From positions 7,160,001 through 7,224,000 of the forward strand of contig OX291562.1 of assembly GCA_946406115.1 (NCBI GenBank): a stretch of DNA of 64,000 nucleotides, in the 5' to 3' direction. A program made the position numbers and the translations under genes. Below are positions 35,193 through 46,430 of the stretch, piece after piece. The DNA is from Apoda limacodes (lineage: Eukaryota > Arthropoda > Insecta > Lepidoptera > Limacodidae). The notes under the pieces were generated by a model. The model was not told the DNA's origin. It did not search any database and was given only the letters and a program-made list of their open reading frames with translations. Each line of letters opens with the position of its first letter. The first letter of the stretch is position 1.

Positions 35193-35402
35193 TTGGCAGC
35201 TTCATATACGATGCATTTAAGGAAAAAAGCTGTTGTGGCAGTTGACGAGCCGCATTGGTCTTGGGCTGATAGGAGTCACATGGACAGACGATATGGTTCA
35301 AGCTGCGGAAAGCCAGTAGATATTAAGGATAAGGACTGGCCATTCTGGAAACATTATGGCGGATGCTTAGGCTTAAGAATGGAGCTCTACCGGCCTTATT
35401 AG
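35193..35402 (+). CDS. Candidate orphan exon or pseudogene segment
   Basis: There are 68 codons after the TTG at 35193, with TAG at 35400. The peptide has no low-complexity runs and reads like real protein: KKAVVAVDEPHWSW, then two cysteines 23 residues apart, KDKDWPFWKHYGG and a C-terminal LYRPY. Its 5' edge abuts a LINE fragment that ends in TTGGCAG, which could act as a splice acceptor. I do not recognise the family. It could be the last exon of a third gene of the cluster, a pseudogene piece, or chance. Confidence 0.28.
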   Translation: MAASYTMHLRKKAVVAVDEPHWSWADRSHMDRRYGSSCGKPVDIKDKDWPFWKHYGGCLGLRMELYRPY

Positions 35403-35574
35403 GAAGCATAAAAATAGCCCATAATTCATAATAAATTATGACTACTGTAATTAAATTTGAAATACCAATAACTTCTAAATTATTCCAAGATTAATTACTT
35501 TTTAAAATAGAATTTAAATCCTTACTTTAACTTATTTAGGTATTACATTTTTTTGTGAAGTGTACCTATCTCCT

Positions 35575-36285
35575 CGCCTTAGCCTTTATACGCTCCACTT
35601 CAGGGGCACAGGCCTCCCCTTGGAGAAGGAGGCTCAGGCCATAGTCCACCACGGTGGTCTAATGCGAGTTGGTGGACGTTGCTGAGCCAGTGGCCGTACG
35701 AATGTCAGAGCTTTCAAGCACAGCTTTCAAAAACAGCCAGGAACGGCGGTTTTACGTGTGCTTCGAAACATGGAGGTGCTCAGGAAAATGTGCTACTAGG
35801 GGCGCGTTCGTTTTGGAATTAAGAGTTCACACGATTGACACTTTTCATACTTTTGATAACGCTAGTTTTGCTGCCTATCGTTCGTGTAGTTTTGAAACAA
35901 AATTTTTTGTTGCGAAACGAGCGGTTGACATACACAAACTATGATAAAACACACACGCACTACCAAAAACACTGAATATTTATGAGCAGTTTAACAGATT
36001 AAAACAAAAACCCCACCTCCAGACAGGGTTCTAAAGTTTCATTTTTCGGTGGCAAAAGTGACAAAAATAACAAATATATCGTAAACGAACGCATGACAGT
36101 TTGTTACAGGTAATACTAATATTTGGATATTATTGACTCCAATGCGACACAAACGGATGACAGATGACAAAGTAAACAAAATTATGATTCTGCATCCCAA
36201 AACGAACGCGCCCTAAGCGGTCACCCATCCAATCAGCGACTACGTCTGACGTTGCTCAACTTCGCATATCGTTTCCGACGAAGCT
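35575..36285 (-). mobile_element. 5S rRNA-derived SINE, copy 3, split by a MITE
   Basis: Antisense orientation. The 5S-like head is at 36215-36285 (AGCGGTCACCCATCC, GACGTTGCTCAACTTCG) and the body is at 35575-35798 with GTCCACCACGGTGGTC. They are separated by the 414-bp MITE at 35799-36212. Removing the MITE leaves a head-body junction like that of 33815-34095. Confidence 0.75.
35799..36212. mobile_element. MITE inserted in the SINE, inverted ends GGCGCGTTCGTTTTGG
   Basis: The left end GGGGCGCGTTCGTTTTGG and the right end CCAAAACGAACGCGCC are inverted repeats. CTA occurs at both borders (35796-35798 and 36213-36215), a likely 3-bp target duplication. The interior is AT-rich and non-coding. 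The superfamily is uncertain; a 3-bp duplication fits Harbinger. Confidence 0.75.
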
Positions 36286-36735
36286 ACTCTTCTATCTATT
36301 GTATATTTATAGTTTCTTTATACCTATTTATATTAATAGTTGGTTTGTTAACCCTAATTACCTAAATTTAAAGAAATCACAATTTCTTTCTTTTCTTTTT
36401 TTTTAGTATTGTTAACAAGAAAGGAATAAAAGTTTACTAAAACGAAAGTTTTACTTTTAATATCCAATTACGTATAATCTTATTTCTAAACCTCATTTAT
36501 TGAAACGGAAAATGTAAAGAGAAAAAGGTCTTTCTCTGACTAACTTCAATAGGTAGCATTCAGTTAGGGGCATAGGGGCCATTAATACAAAACGGAGTGA
36601 CAGGAGATATAATAAAAGGCTTTTGATATAAACGTTTTAATTACCTAATTTTTCCATAACAATGTACATAACAAGTATTTTTTTTTTTCTAAAAATATGA
36701 AAATACAGCCACATTATTATTAAAATTTTTTTTAT

Positions 36736-36947
36736 ACCGGCTTCAAAAAGATGCACTAAAAAGGTAAAAATAATTATTTATTGGCAAAACTCTGAGCTGA
36801 ATTACGGTTTTAAGTTGGTGTCATGGAAGTAAAGTGTGTCATAAATTGTTACATAAATAAACACCAACTTCGAACTGTAGGTGGTGTTGTAGATTTTTGG
36901 CAATAAGTAATTATTTTACCTTTTTAGTGCATCTTTTTGAAGCCGGT
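36736..36947. mobile_element. MITE with about 40-bp inverted ends
   Basis: ACCGGCTTCAAAAAGATGCA at the left is mirrored by TGCATCTTTTTGAAGCCGGT at the right, and the arms continue through CTAAAAAGGTAAAA. A related element is at 56899-57110, and a single end is near 44040. Confidence 0.8.
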
Positions 36948-37865
36948 GGTTTTTTTGTTAAGATTTTTTTATAATAAAATTTTGCGATTTTGCTTTATTA
37001 TACTTTTGACGTAAGACAAAATATATTATTTAAATTTATAAATTTTTTATAAAGAAAAATTCAATTTATAATTTTTTTTTTTTTTGCTTTTGAGTAACGA
37101 ATTGCTTTTTTTTTCGTAAACTAAAAACATCCATACTTGTAACAAAATTTTATTATCAACATAAAAGGCGTTTCATCTGTTCCAAATAAAAATCATTTTT
37201 TTTCAAAAGTTTAAGTTTCAAATCCACTTCATTAATATGTAACCACCTCAGAAGCATACTCTTCCGAACAAAAAAAGAATTTTTGAAAATTTGGTTCACA
37301 ATTAAAGGAGAAATCGTTGGACACCGTCGAACACAGAACCTCCTTTTTTGAAGTTGATTAATAAATGGAAGGTAGACGTCTTATAATCATTTAATATTAA
37401 AACACTATTATAAGTATATAACATTATGTAAAGGTTAAGGTTCGTTCGATTGATAATTATTGCGGATATCGGTCTAACTTATAATAGTAGTTTATGAAAC
37501 TGTCATATAATACCTAGTTATATACAGTTTTACCAAATATTTTTGCTACGCTTATGATATTGGTAAAATAAAAAGAAAAGTGAAAATAAAAATTTCTAGG
37601 TAATGTTACTGAGTGTAATATGTCTATCCGGTGGAGTTAACTTTACCTCTATATCACTGCCAGACGAGTCCTCACTTATTTTGTTTCTTAAACAAGAGAA
37701 AATGAGAAAATGGAACTGTCACTAAATGACACTAAATTTTAATATGAGCCTCGTTTTTCGAAATAGAACAGCGCGAGTGTAAAAATAACAATTTCGTGCA
37801 GTTTAATACTTACAAGATTTATCTACGACCAAGAAAATAAAACACATAGGAAAAAAGAAGTTTAT

Positions 37866-38402
37866 TTAGAAAAAAATCGGCCAAGTGCGAATTGGACTGA
37901 CGCACCGAGGATTCCGTAAAACTTAAACTTAACCTTGCCGTTAGACATCTGTTGAGTTAATACATCGACATAGGTCGCGGTTAGTTTACCAACTGCGAAT
38001 AAGTGTATAAACGCAAGAAATAGAGATAGATTTTTTTTTTCTGTGATATATCAACATATTTACGGTTTTTAGGTTTATTCTTTTTGTGATACTACATGGC
38101 ATTGCTTCTTGCCAAATTTTATGATTCTAGTTCAACGGAAAGTACCCAATAGGTTTTGATTTGTTTGTGAATGCCGAAATATGCGTCAAAAATGGCGGTA
38201 TTTTGGCCGTATGTTTTTATTGCGTTGACTTAGAAGCTTATTATAGAATTATTTTTTTACAGCTTTAAGGGACCGTAGACCTTAGTATTTGACAATAATT
38301 TCAACTTAATACCTTCACGCGTTTCTGAGAAAAAGGGTCTTGACAGACAGACGGACAACAAAGTGAGTCCTTTTTTCCTTTTGAGGAACGGAACCCTAAA
38401 AA
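37866..38402 (+). repeat. AGGGTTCCGTA-class repeat, full copy
   Basis: It starts AAAATCGGCCAAGTGCGA, then GATTCCGTAAAAC, and ends GGAACGGAACCCTAAAAAT. The same ends mark 48462-49240 and, inverted, 49798-50195. No coding potential is seen. The flanking 36948-37865 is AT-rich without a recognised feature. Confidence 0.65.
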
Positions 38403-39432
38403 TGTTTATTTTGGTCGTAACATTGAGCATAACATAAGGTACCATGACGTAGATGGTTTGAGAATACTTCCATATTCTTCCAAATAAACCAATAAAATAA
38501 TTTTTAATACTCAACACTTATAAAAAGTCTTGCAGCATGTTACATTTAAATGCCTGAACTTCAACGAGAAGCAATTTGATCACTTGGTATTAAAGCTGTC
38601 TCCGTAATTTTTAGAGTTGTAGTAACTTTCAAGTAACTATCTGACAAGGATATTTCTATTTTTAACTAGACTTTGCTAGCGGGTTCGCCCGCCCTAAATT
38701 CGGTTATCGGCGTGGAACTCCTTAAATAACTCCATTTAATTAATTAATTAGTTATATTGATGAATTGCTATAGCATGCTATAGGTGCAGCAATAGTTCGT
38801 TTAACTCTGTTATAGTTATTCCCGCAGGAACTTTTGATTATTTGGGGATAAAAGGTAGCCTACATGCTATTACAGGACCTAACCTATATGTATGCCAAGT
38901 TTTAACCCTTTATCCCTCCTTTTCATTTATTGAGTAACAAACATCCATTCAGATATACAAACTTTCAAATTTAGGCTATTAGTAGGATCACTGAACAAAA
39001 ATCGATTGCCTGTATATAGTATGTCTTTGTCGCTTCAAAATGAAGATCAATTGGATGCAATAGTCAGTTTTATATTTGGAACATTTTGAAATAGGACTAG
39101 ATAAAGTTACTTGTCATCAGACTAACTCGTTAACAGTGTCATTACGAGCAGGTAAAGCGGGTGCTAAGACCATAATTACTTTTACGGGCTTTTTCTTTTT
39201 TAAATTTTACTTTTCTCAAAGCAAATCACGTGTTAATAGAACTCATGGGCGGTAACGACCCGCCTATTCTATCAAGTATATAAAAAGCTGTTAGTTCAAA
39301 GTATGAACGTCACGCGCACAAGTATCTAATTCCAAAACTTTTTAATGCATAAATGCTCTAGATATTTAGCCATATGGCAATGGTGTTCTTTTCTCTACTT
39401 CTATTGCCGCCATTTCGATTGTATTCTGGTGT

Positions 39433-39555
39433 TTTTTTTAACACCATTAAAGTGGAAAACAAGCACACGGTCCGCATAATGGCAAGCGGGCACCGTGCCC
39501 TATGGACGCTTGTAACACCGGGGGTATCACTCGCGCGGTGCTGACCCTTCAAAAA
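39433..39555 (-). repeat. Jockey-type LINE 3' end
   Basis: The antisense 3' tail has ACACGGTCCGCATAATGGCA and CGCTTGTAACACC. The preceding 38403-39432 is AT-rich with a diffuse repeat similarity near 38690 (GGGTTCGCCCGCCCTAAATT). Confidence 0.65.
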
Positions 39556-39794
39556 TTATTTATTTATGTACCTAATATTTTAATTTCTTTACGCCCAAGT
39601 GTGACTAAATACATTGTGTGTAACACCGGTGGTACGGCAATTACAAACTTGTGTCATTGAAGCCTTCTACCTAGCCTCTCTTTAGTATTTTTCTCTTTAC
39701 CACCCTTATATACAGTGTGAATTGCTATTAAAAGTCCTCTGTTAATGTCTTTACATTACAAGAGGAAACTTTGCTGAAAACTCAACTCAAATTT

Positions 39795-39897
39795 TAAGAG
39801 GCGCGAGTGTTACCCAAGGTGTTGCAAGCGTCCATAGGCTGCGATGACCGCTTACCATCAGGCGGAGCGCAAGCTTATTTGCCATCTTAGTGATATA
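39795..39897 (+). repeat. Jockey-type LINE 3' end
   Basis: The sense 3' tail has GGTGTTGCAAGCGTCCATAG and ACCATCAGGCGGAGCGCAAG. It directly precedes repeat A copy 3. Confidence 0.65.
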
Positions 39898-40262
39898 AAA
39901 AACGAGTTGCACTCCGGGAGTGCCGGCAGAAGTGAAAACCTTTACACACGATTCGCGCTTAAAACTCAAATTTGTCACGAGACATGTCTTTGACATTGTC
40001 AAGAAATAATAATGTTTGTTTATTTACTTTTTTGACGTAGTATATTTGACATAGCAATCTGTTATAGAATTAAAATTCCATATCCAACCTCCCTGTACTA
40101 CTCATAATCGCGAATACTAAAAATAAAAATTATAATAGGCGTGGCATTACGGTTTCCGTCTTACGAATTTCCACGATTAGGACACTGACGCGAGTTTATC
40201 ATTTTTTACCCATACCAAAAAAAGTGCACAACGCCGCTAAAGAAGTTTTCACTTCAAAAAAA
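39897..40262 (-). repeat. Interspersed repeat A, copy 3
   Basis: It starts AAACGAGTTGCACTCCGGGA and includes CATATCCAACCTCCCTGTAC. It ends with CACAACGCCGCTAAAGAAGT. This is the most complete of the three copies. Confidence 0.65.
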
Positions 40263-41540
40263 TAAACAAATTTATTTAACAATACCTTATATACTTAGGG
40301 TATATGGAAACAAAAAATAAGGACAAACGGAAATACTTTTTTTAATTTAGCTGTTTATGCATACGAATATATGGGTAAACTGTCTTTAGAATGCTTGTAC
40401 TTATAGAGAGATTAAACATATATGTTTCCATCACAGAACACATAATACCTATAGGTATACTTAAAAGTATTTATGCGTCCAAAAAGAAAGTTTTTATTTT
40501 AATGCCTTGATGTCGAAATGGTCCTAAAAAAATTCAAATTATGTCCTTGTTATTTTTTAGTCTTATACTTTCATCATATTATGTAAAATAAATATTTACG
40601 TTTATTTAGCTTTTTACTATCAGCGCCATCTAGTAACTTACTATTCTACTTTATAGAGTGACGGCTTAGTATCTAGTGCCTATAAACGCATTGTATGAAG
40701 CATGTCTGTTCTGTTGAAACTAAATAGATGGCACCAACGTTATGGCATAAACTGTATTATTTTATCAGTGGGCATGTTAAGTAAATTTAATTTGTTGTGT
40801 TTTAAAAAGGAAGTTTAAAAAAATTTAACTCCCATAGGTTCAAACTTATGAGTAGGTACCTTACTACCTAACTACATCATACATATGTCAGAGTTTATAA
40901 GTTTGTACAAAGGTATCAGTTGAGCTTAAATTTGGCAAAGAGATTAAGGATTTTCAAAAGACGTAGACGGACACATAGCCTTTTAATCCTAGAAAATTCA
41001 AAAGTTCTCGGCCTAGGAACTTTAACCTAATTACACTTGAACGTATATAGCTACATCTGCAGGCAGCTTGCTATCGCAAACTTTTTAAGTAAACGAGTTG
41101 CCGTTAGAATCCCACGCCGATAACCAAATTAAAAGCGAGCGGAGCCGCCGGCAAAAGCTACTAGAAGATACTAATAAAATGTCGAAATTCTGCTTGTTTA
41201 TTAATCTATCACGAAATAACAAATCATCCAATTGGCCAGTTTAGAAAAATAGCTGAAAGAACATACATATACCTACCGATCGAAAGTCCACAAGGAGAAA
41301 GAGTGTTCCGCAATATTTGGTATACAAATAAAAAAAAAATATCAAATTCATTGCATCCGTCGAAACGCCGCCATTGTGGTGCGCTTTTTGTACTTAATGT
41401 AAAAGTCTATGTAAACCTCCTAAATCCTAAATTTAGATTTATATTTCGTAATTGTTACAAAATAAACCATAGTAAGACACCAAAAACTAATGCATAAGTA
41501 CTGTATTGTACCTAATTCTAAGAACACAATAAGAATTGCA
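40263..41540. other. Interval without recognised genes
   Basis: AT-rich DNA. A 64-codon open segment at 41303 has no supporting features. Short GCGCCATCTAG / TAGATGGC boxes at 40620-40735 may be the ends of a small MITE. Confidence 0.35.
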
Positions 41541-41550
41541 CCTGGCTATG

Positions 41551-41868
41551 TGTTTGCTGTCGCAGACTTTGACGTCACAATCGAACTGACAGTTTTGGTA
41601 ATGTGTTTGTTGTCGTAGACTTTGACGTCACAATCGATCTGACAGTTTTGGTCATGTGTTTGTTGTCGCAGACTTTGACGTTACAATCGAACTGACAGTT
41701 TTGGTAATGTGTTTGCTGTCGCAGAGTTTGACGCCACAATCGAACTGACAGTTTTGGTAATGTGTTTGCTGTTGCAGACTTTGAAGTCACAATCAAACTG
41801 ACAGTTTTGGTAATGTGTTTGTTGTCGCAGACTTTGACGTCACAATCGAACTGACAGTTTTGTTAATA
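41551..41868. repeat. 53-bp minisatellite, six units, with CRE-like TGACGTCA
   Basis: Six tandem copies with a 53-bp period share TGTTTG(C/T)TGTCGCAGACT, TTGACGTCACAATCGAACTG and ACAGTTTTGGTAATG. Units 1, 2 and 6 keep the palindrome TGACGTCA, the core of cAMP-response elements. The other three have one change each. The array is open in a minus frame because 53 is not a multiple of three and stops happen to be absent; no gene is implied. Confidence 0.9.
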
Positions 41869-42009
41869 ATAATTTCATGCAATAAAGAGTGTATGTAGAT
41901 ATGTTATATCTACAGACCGTATGTATGTATAACGTAACATCACGGTTTTTGTTATATGTTAAACACACTATTACACACCTACACTCTAATATGGGAAACA
42001 GCTTCTTTT

Positions 42010-42545
42010 TACCAACCACTTCAGTGTGCTTCTGCACTGCGATTTTTTGAGCGCTGAATTTTTAACCGCGTTTCAGCATTCCGCGCTGCGCTTCCGCATT
42101 TTCAGAAGCGGAAATTTAACTAATTTCGACATGGATTTTCGACAGAAAGCTTGTGCCGTTGCACTGATCCCTTGTTATTGGAAAAATAAATGCACCGCGG
42201 AAAACATGCAAATCCATACAGGGTTCATCCCTTTTACAGACCAACGATATATAACTTTATTACCTTATTAAAATCAGTAATCTTAGGTAACATCCGGAAA
42301 TATTATTTAATTGTTTTAGAATGTCCGATAGTGACGACAGAGTCGGGAAAAAACAGCCGCAGAAAGCAGCAGTGCGAACGCTTTGATATAATTCTATACA
42401 CCACATTTAAGACGCGGTTTTCAGTCCACGCAGGGAAATATGTCTAGTCCCGTTATTAACTTCCGCGTTTTTACATCACTTTTTTTGCGGAATAAAAAAC
42501 GCTCACTAAAAACCGCAGTGCGGCAGCGCACTAAGTCCTGTGTCA
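42010..42545 (+). mobile_element. Harbinger-like deletion derivative
   Basis: The ends are imperfect inverted repeats: GTGTGCTTCTGCACTGCG at the left against the complement of CGCAGTGCGGCAGCGCAC at the right. The interior holds a broken open segment with MDFRQKACAVALIPCYW followed in another frame by a VHPFY block. These resemble the start of PIF/Harbinger transposases (the W/R-VHP motif). The catalytic DDE part is missing. The assignment is tentative. Confidence 0.5.
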
Positions 42546-42864
42546 CCCTGCAATAAAGCTTCTGAAATATTTTATTTGCAAAAAATATGCACTTACATTG
42601 TATACGTTAAAATAGCCAAGGTTCAAACATAATTCGGCTAAAATACATGCAAATTTTTATTGCACTAGGCACGTAAATTGCAATCAATTAATTCATATTA
42701 TTCAAAATCGTGTCTGAACTAAGACTTTATATGTCTTAATGTCCCAACCCTATGCTATTAATTTGTAATAAGTTCTTTTTTATAGCATGAAGTATCTACT
42801 ATTGTTTGGAAATTGCATTGCCTTAGAAGTTTGATGGTATGAAGAGATCTCATATCAATTTAAT

Positions 42865-42978
42865 CTTGATACCTGCACGTGTTTCTGAAAAACAGGTTCT
42901 TGACAGACAGACAGACCGGCAGATGGACAACAAAGTGATTCTATAAGGGTTCTTCATTTTTTCTTTTTGGGTACGAAA
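42865..42978 (+). repeat. AGGGTTCCGTA-class repeat fragment
   Basis: It contains CTTGACAGACAGACAGACCG and GGGTACGAAACCC, the 3' part of the repeat class, directly before the gypsy fragment. Confidence 0.5.
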
Positions 42979-42989
42979 CCCAAGTATTT

Positions 42990-43610
42990 AAGTCTTGTTT
43001 CTTTCGTAAACAGCTTAAATACTTGGGTTACATAGTTGACAAACACGGTCTACATACTGATCCCGATAAAGTCGATTCTATTCTAAAAATCCAACCCCCA
43101 AATTTTGTAAAGGATTTAAAAAGATTCCTTGGTACTGCTAGCTGGTACAGGAGGTTCATACCGAACTTTAGTTCTATTGCTGCTCCTTTAAATAAGCTAA
43201 CTTCTACTAAAAAAGGAACGCCTAAATTCTCTTGGAATGACGAGGCGGACAAAGCTTTTAAAACTTTAAAAGAACTCCTTATTTCGTCACCTATTCTCTC
43301 TTGTCCTGACTTTTCTAAGCCGTTCGCTGTACACTGCGACGCGTCAAGTCATGGGATTGGTGCAATGTTGACACAAGAATTAGATGGTGTTGAAAAACCA
43401 ATCGCTTTCATAAGTAAATCACTCTCTGCTCCTCAGAAAAATTACTCAACAACGCAACGTGAGTTACTTAGTGTAATTACTGCTCTAGAACACTGGTCTT
43501 ACTACTTAGACAATGGCCAAAAGTTCAAAGTTTACACAGACCACTCATCGTTGTTATGGTTTTTAAAACTAGACAATCCTACCGGTCGTTTAGCTCGCTG
43601 TTACAGATGA
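42990..43610 (+). pseudogene. Ty3/gypsy retrotransposon pol fragment (RT end and RNase H)
   Basis: One open frame carries the end of the reverse transcriptase (a YLGYIVDKHG block and the thumb FLGTASWYRRFIPNF) followed by the RNase H domain. The RNase H domain shows the HCDASSHGIGAMLTQ segment, the TQRELLSVITALEHW segment with its catalytic glutamate, and VYTDHSSLLWFL. The frame is intact for over 200 codons. It stops soon after at a border near 43610, and neither protease nor the YxDD part of RT is present. No LTRs were found. It is a fragment, not an element. Confidence 0.85.
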
Positions 43611-44139
43611 ATCAACTATTTTTTTTGCAGTTTCATTTAACATTCAACCTACTTGCAAATAGAAAATCAAAACATATTATTTAGAAACTATTTGTACTGG
43701 ACTAGTCAGACATTATCTTCAATATGTCTCACAATATAGATAATGTAAGAGATATTAGCAGTCGCTGCGACTGCGGTTTCAAGTCTATATAAAGTACAGG
43801 CTGAATACTAGAACATGTGGTTTCTATTCGCAACAAGGCCATTGCTGTGGGACAAGTGTAGTACAGTCAGTAAAAAAAATAGTATAAGCTGTGTTTTTTT
43901 AAATGCAATATTAAACTTTTTTTTTTGTTATTAAAAAACTTGAATAGAAAATCATTTTATTTTAAAACTGTTATCACCTGAACATTTTACTCGACTAAAG
44001 CCTTCTTTGCCATGCTTGTTCAATAAAGTCTTAATTTCTTACCGACTTCAAAACAGGAGGAGGTTCTATTTTTTTATGTATGTCCGCCGATTTCTCCGTT
44101 AATTATAACCCAATTTCAAAAATTACACAATAAAAGTGT

Positions 44140-44520
44140 TCTTGGGAGGAAGTTTCTCTGAAACCGCACTGTAGGCGACCATTTAGGTTCTAAAGTGTGA
44201 TAATTAATATTAATATAAAAAAATGTATAATTCCTTGCTGATGGCAAGCGGTGCCGTGGTAGAAAGTAGCCGCGGGCATAATTTCGAACCATTGCTTAGA
44301 ACATATCCTGTTGTACAAGCGGTACAACACACACAGCAAGGCAAAGTCTCATCTCAGACTAAAGAGTTCGATACGGCTAGTGATTTTGGGATCGTCGACT
44401 ATTCTAACAGCCCGTCGTTGAGCCGAGTCAAAAAAGCTAAGCTGGTATCCGAGTGCACCCACCCAGAGATGGCAGCAGTACTCTATATGGGGCCAAACTT
44501 GCGATTTGTAAAGCAGTAAC
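44140..44520 (-). pseudogene. Jockey-type LINE, C-terminal fragment
   Basis: The antisense copy of the C-terminal part has blocks corresponding to the thumb/linker and FQRNFLP-like sequence, with an in-frame gap. It resembles 11280-11590 and 29390-29540. A short ACCGACTTCAAAACAGGAGG end at 44040 belongs to a different repeat. Confidence 0.65.
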
Positions 44521-45129
44521 ATGATTCTTCACTGGGTATACCGAATCAAACACAGGACATAAATGTAATTAAAGACTATGTAATATCAGTTTAAATTTAA
44601 TAAATGTAGCTGTAAGTTATATATGAGTGGATGGAGCAAAAAATTATGCCAGGATCGTATCAAGTGAATGTAATTAAAAAAAAGCGTAATGTGACGTATG
44701 TATATATTATTTCGGTAGTGTTGGGCGTTTTCAATGCAAAAACTTAGGTAATGTAATAAATTACTTAAGATCTAGTGAAGTAATCAATGCAATGACAGAA
44801 TGAATGTTGAAAGTTATTATGGCGTTCGTTTAACATATGTGAGAATAATAAGTTTATAAAATTTCTTTCCTTGAAACTATTTATTTTTTATAGAAAACGA
44901 GGATTTTTTTCTAGCCAACTGTACTTAAAACGACGGCATCCGGCTAGTTACTATCTAGTTGTTTATAAACCAGTTATTGCTTCTCTCCCATAATTACCAT
45001 TTCCGTTTAGATGATACTACAGGATATCCTTCCACTTTAAGTGAAATTTACCCTTTTCACTTGTTTTCATAATATTTTACTTCTGTATATCTTACAGGTT
45101 CTAAGATGTTAAAATATAGAAGTATAATT

Positions 45130-45612
45130 TTTTAATACAAGGAATAAGGATAAATTGGTAGTTCCAAAATGTCGTCTTCAGAAGTTTCATAGCTCTTTCG
45201 CAATACAAAGTATATTTTTCTACAATAAAATTCCAGTTAATTTACTCTCTTCTCTATTCTTCTTCTTTTCTTCTAATTTAATGAAAAAAAACTATTACAA
45301 AGTTGATGAATACATAAATGATAAAAATGGTTGGAAAAATAAAACTTAAATGATTTGTATTTGTATTGGGGCATTTGTTATATTTTTTGAATTAAAACAT
45401 TGTATTTTATGTTGTTACCTAGTGAATAGCTGTATTGTATTTTAATATGAAGTTGAAAAAATATAAAGATAAACTGCTGAGTTTCTTGCCGGTTCTTGTT
45501 GGTAGTAAATTATTCCGAACCGGTGGTAATTTTTTTCATTAATAATTAAACTGACGATTTAAAAGTGTTGTTTACAAGTCTATTTGAATAAAAAAGTTTG
45601 AGTTTGAATTTT
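45130..45612 (+). pseudogene. Jockey/CR1-type LINE, 3'-terminal fragment
   Basis: The reading has KLVVPKCRLQKFHSSFAIQS, FYNKIP and YYKVDEYINDKNGW and then a stop. It parallels the C-terminus of the LINE at 21790-23034. The 3' UTR has TTCTTGCCGGTTCTTG and ends TTTGAGTTTGAA. The 5' part is missing. Confidence 0.75.
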
Positions 45613-45959
45613 AATTTATTTTATACGAAATCAAACACTGAAATACATCTTATTATATAGTTTTCTTTACTTTTATTCTAGTATTAATATTTTTTGTTTA
45701 AGTTACTCGGAATAATATAATCGTGACTTTCACGTTTATTAGTTATAAATTGTCAATACATACACTATTATCAAAATGTTTCAGTTTTCAAAGATTAAGA
45801 AATAAATTAAAAAATTCAACTTTTTATAATGTTCATTCATTATAGCTTTACCAGCGACTCCACCCGCCATTTTTTAAATTACTGTTTACATTATCCGCTA
45901 TCCGAAATAAAAATAACCCTATGTATAGCACACAACACATATCCAGACTATAATTTATC

Positions 45960-46430
45960 TATGTGCCAATTTTCATCATGCATCATTATCACCATTATAC
46001 GGCGTGATTGTGTAACAAACATCCATCCATTCAAACTTTCGCATTTATAATATCTATTAGTATAGATATATTGTATTAATTCGTATTGCTTATTCCTATA
46101 TGTTTCTATATGTCTTCATGTGTCTCTGTGCCAAATTTCATCCAGATCTGTTCAGCCGTTCCGTCGTGATTAAGTAACAAACATCCATCCATCTAAACTT
46201 TTGCATTTTTGATACCTATTAGTAATGATGTATTGTATTAATTCGTATTGTTTATTCCTATTTGTTTCTCTATCTCTCTAACTATATCTGTGCTAAATTT
46301 CATCCAGATCTGTTCAGCCGTTCTGGCGTGATTGAGTAACAAACATATCCATTCATCCAAACTTTCGCATTTATAATATCTATTAGTATAGATGTATCGT
46401 GTTAATTCGTATTGTATTGTGATAAGTTGT
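45960..46430. repeat. Tandem repeat with 162-bp period
   Basis: The motif CGTGATT(G/A).GTAACAAAC occurs at about 46003, 46165 and 46327, exactly 162 bp apart. Between the motifs are TTCATCCAGATCTGTTCAGC and TATTAGTATAGAT boxes. This is a local tandem duplication of an otherwise dispersed lepidopteran repeat. Confidence 0.75.

Noticed and set aside
41541..41875. CRISPR-like array
   Set aside because: The units are contiguous tandem repeats without unique spacers, in a eukaryotic genome.
41575..42037. Minus-strand open frames over the minisatellite
   Set aside because: They arise from repeat units without stops. The 53-bp period shifts frame each unit, so no protein repeat is conserved.
42990..43610. 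Complete endogenous retroelement
   Set aside because: Only the end of RT and the RNase H domain are present, without LTRs, gag, protease or integrase.
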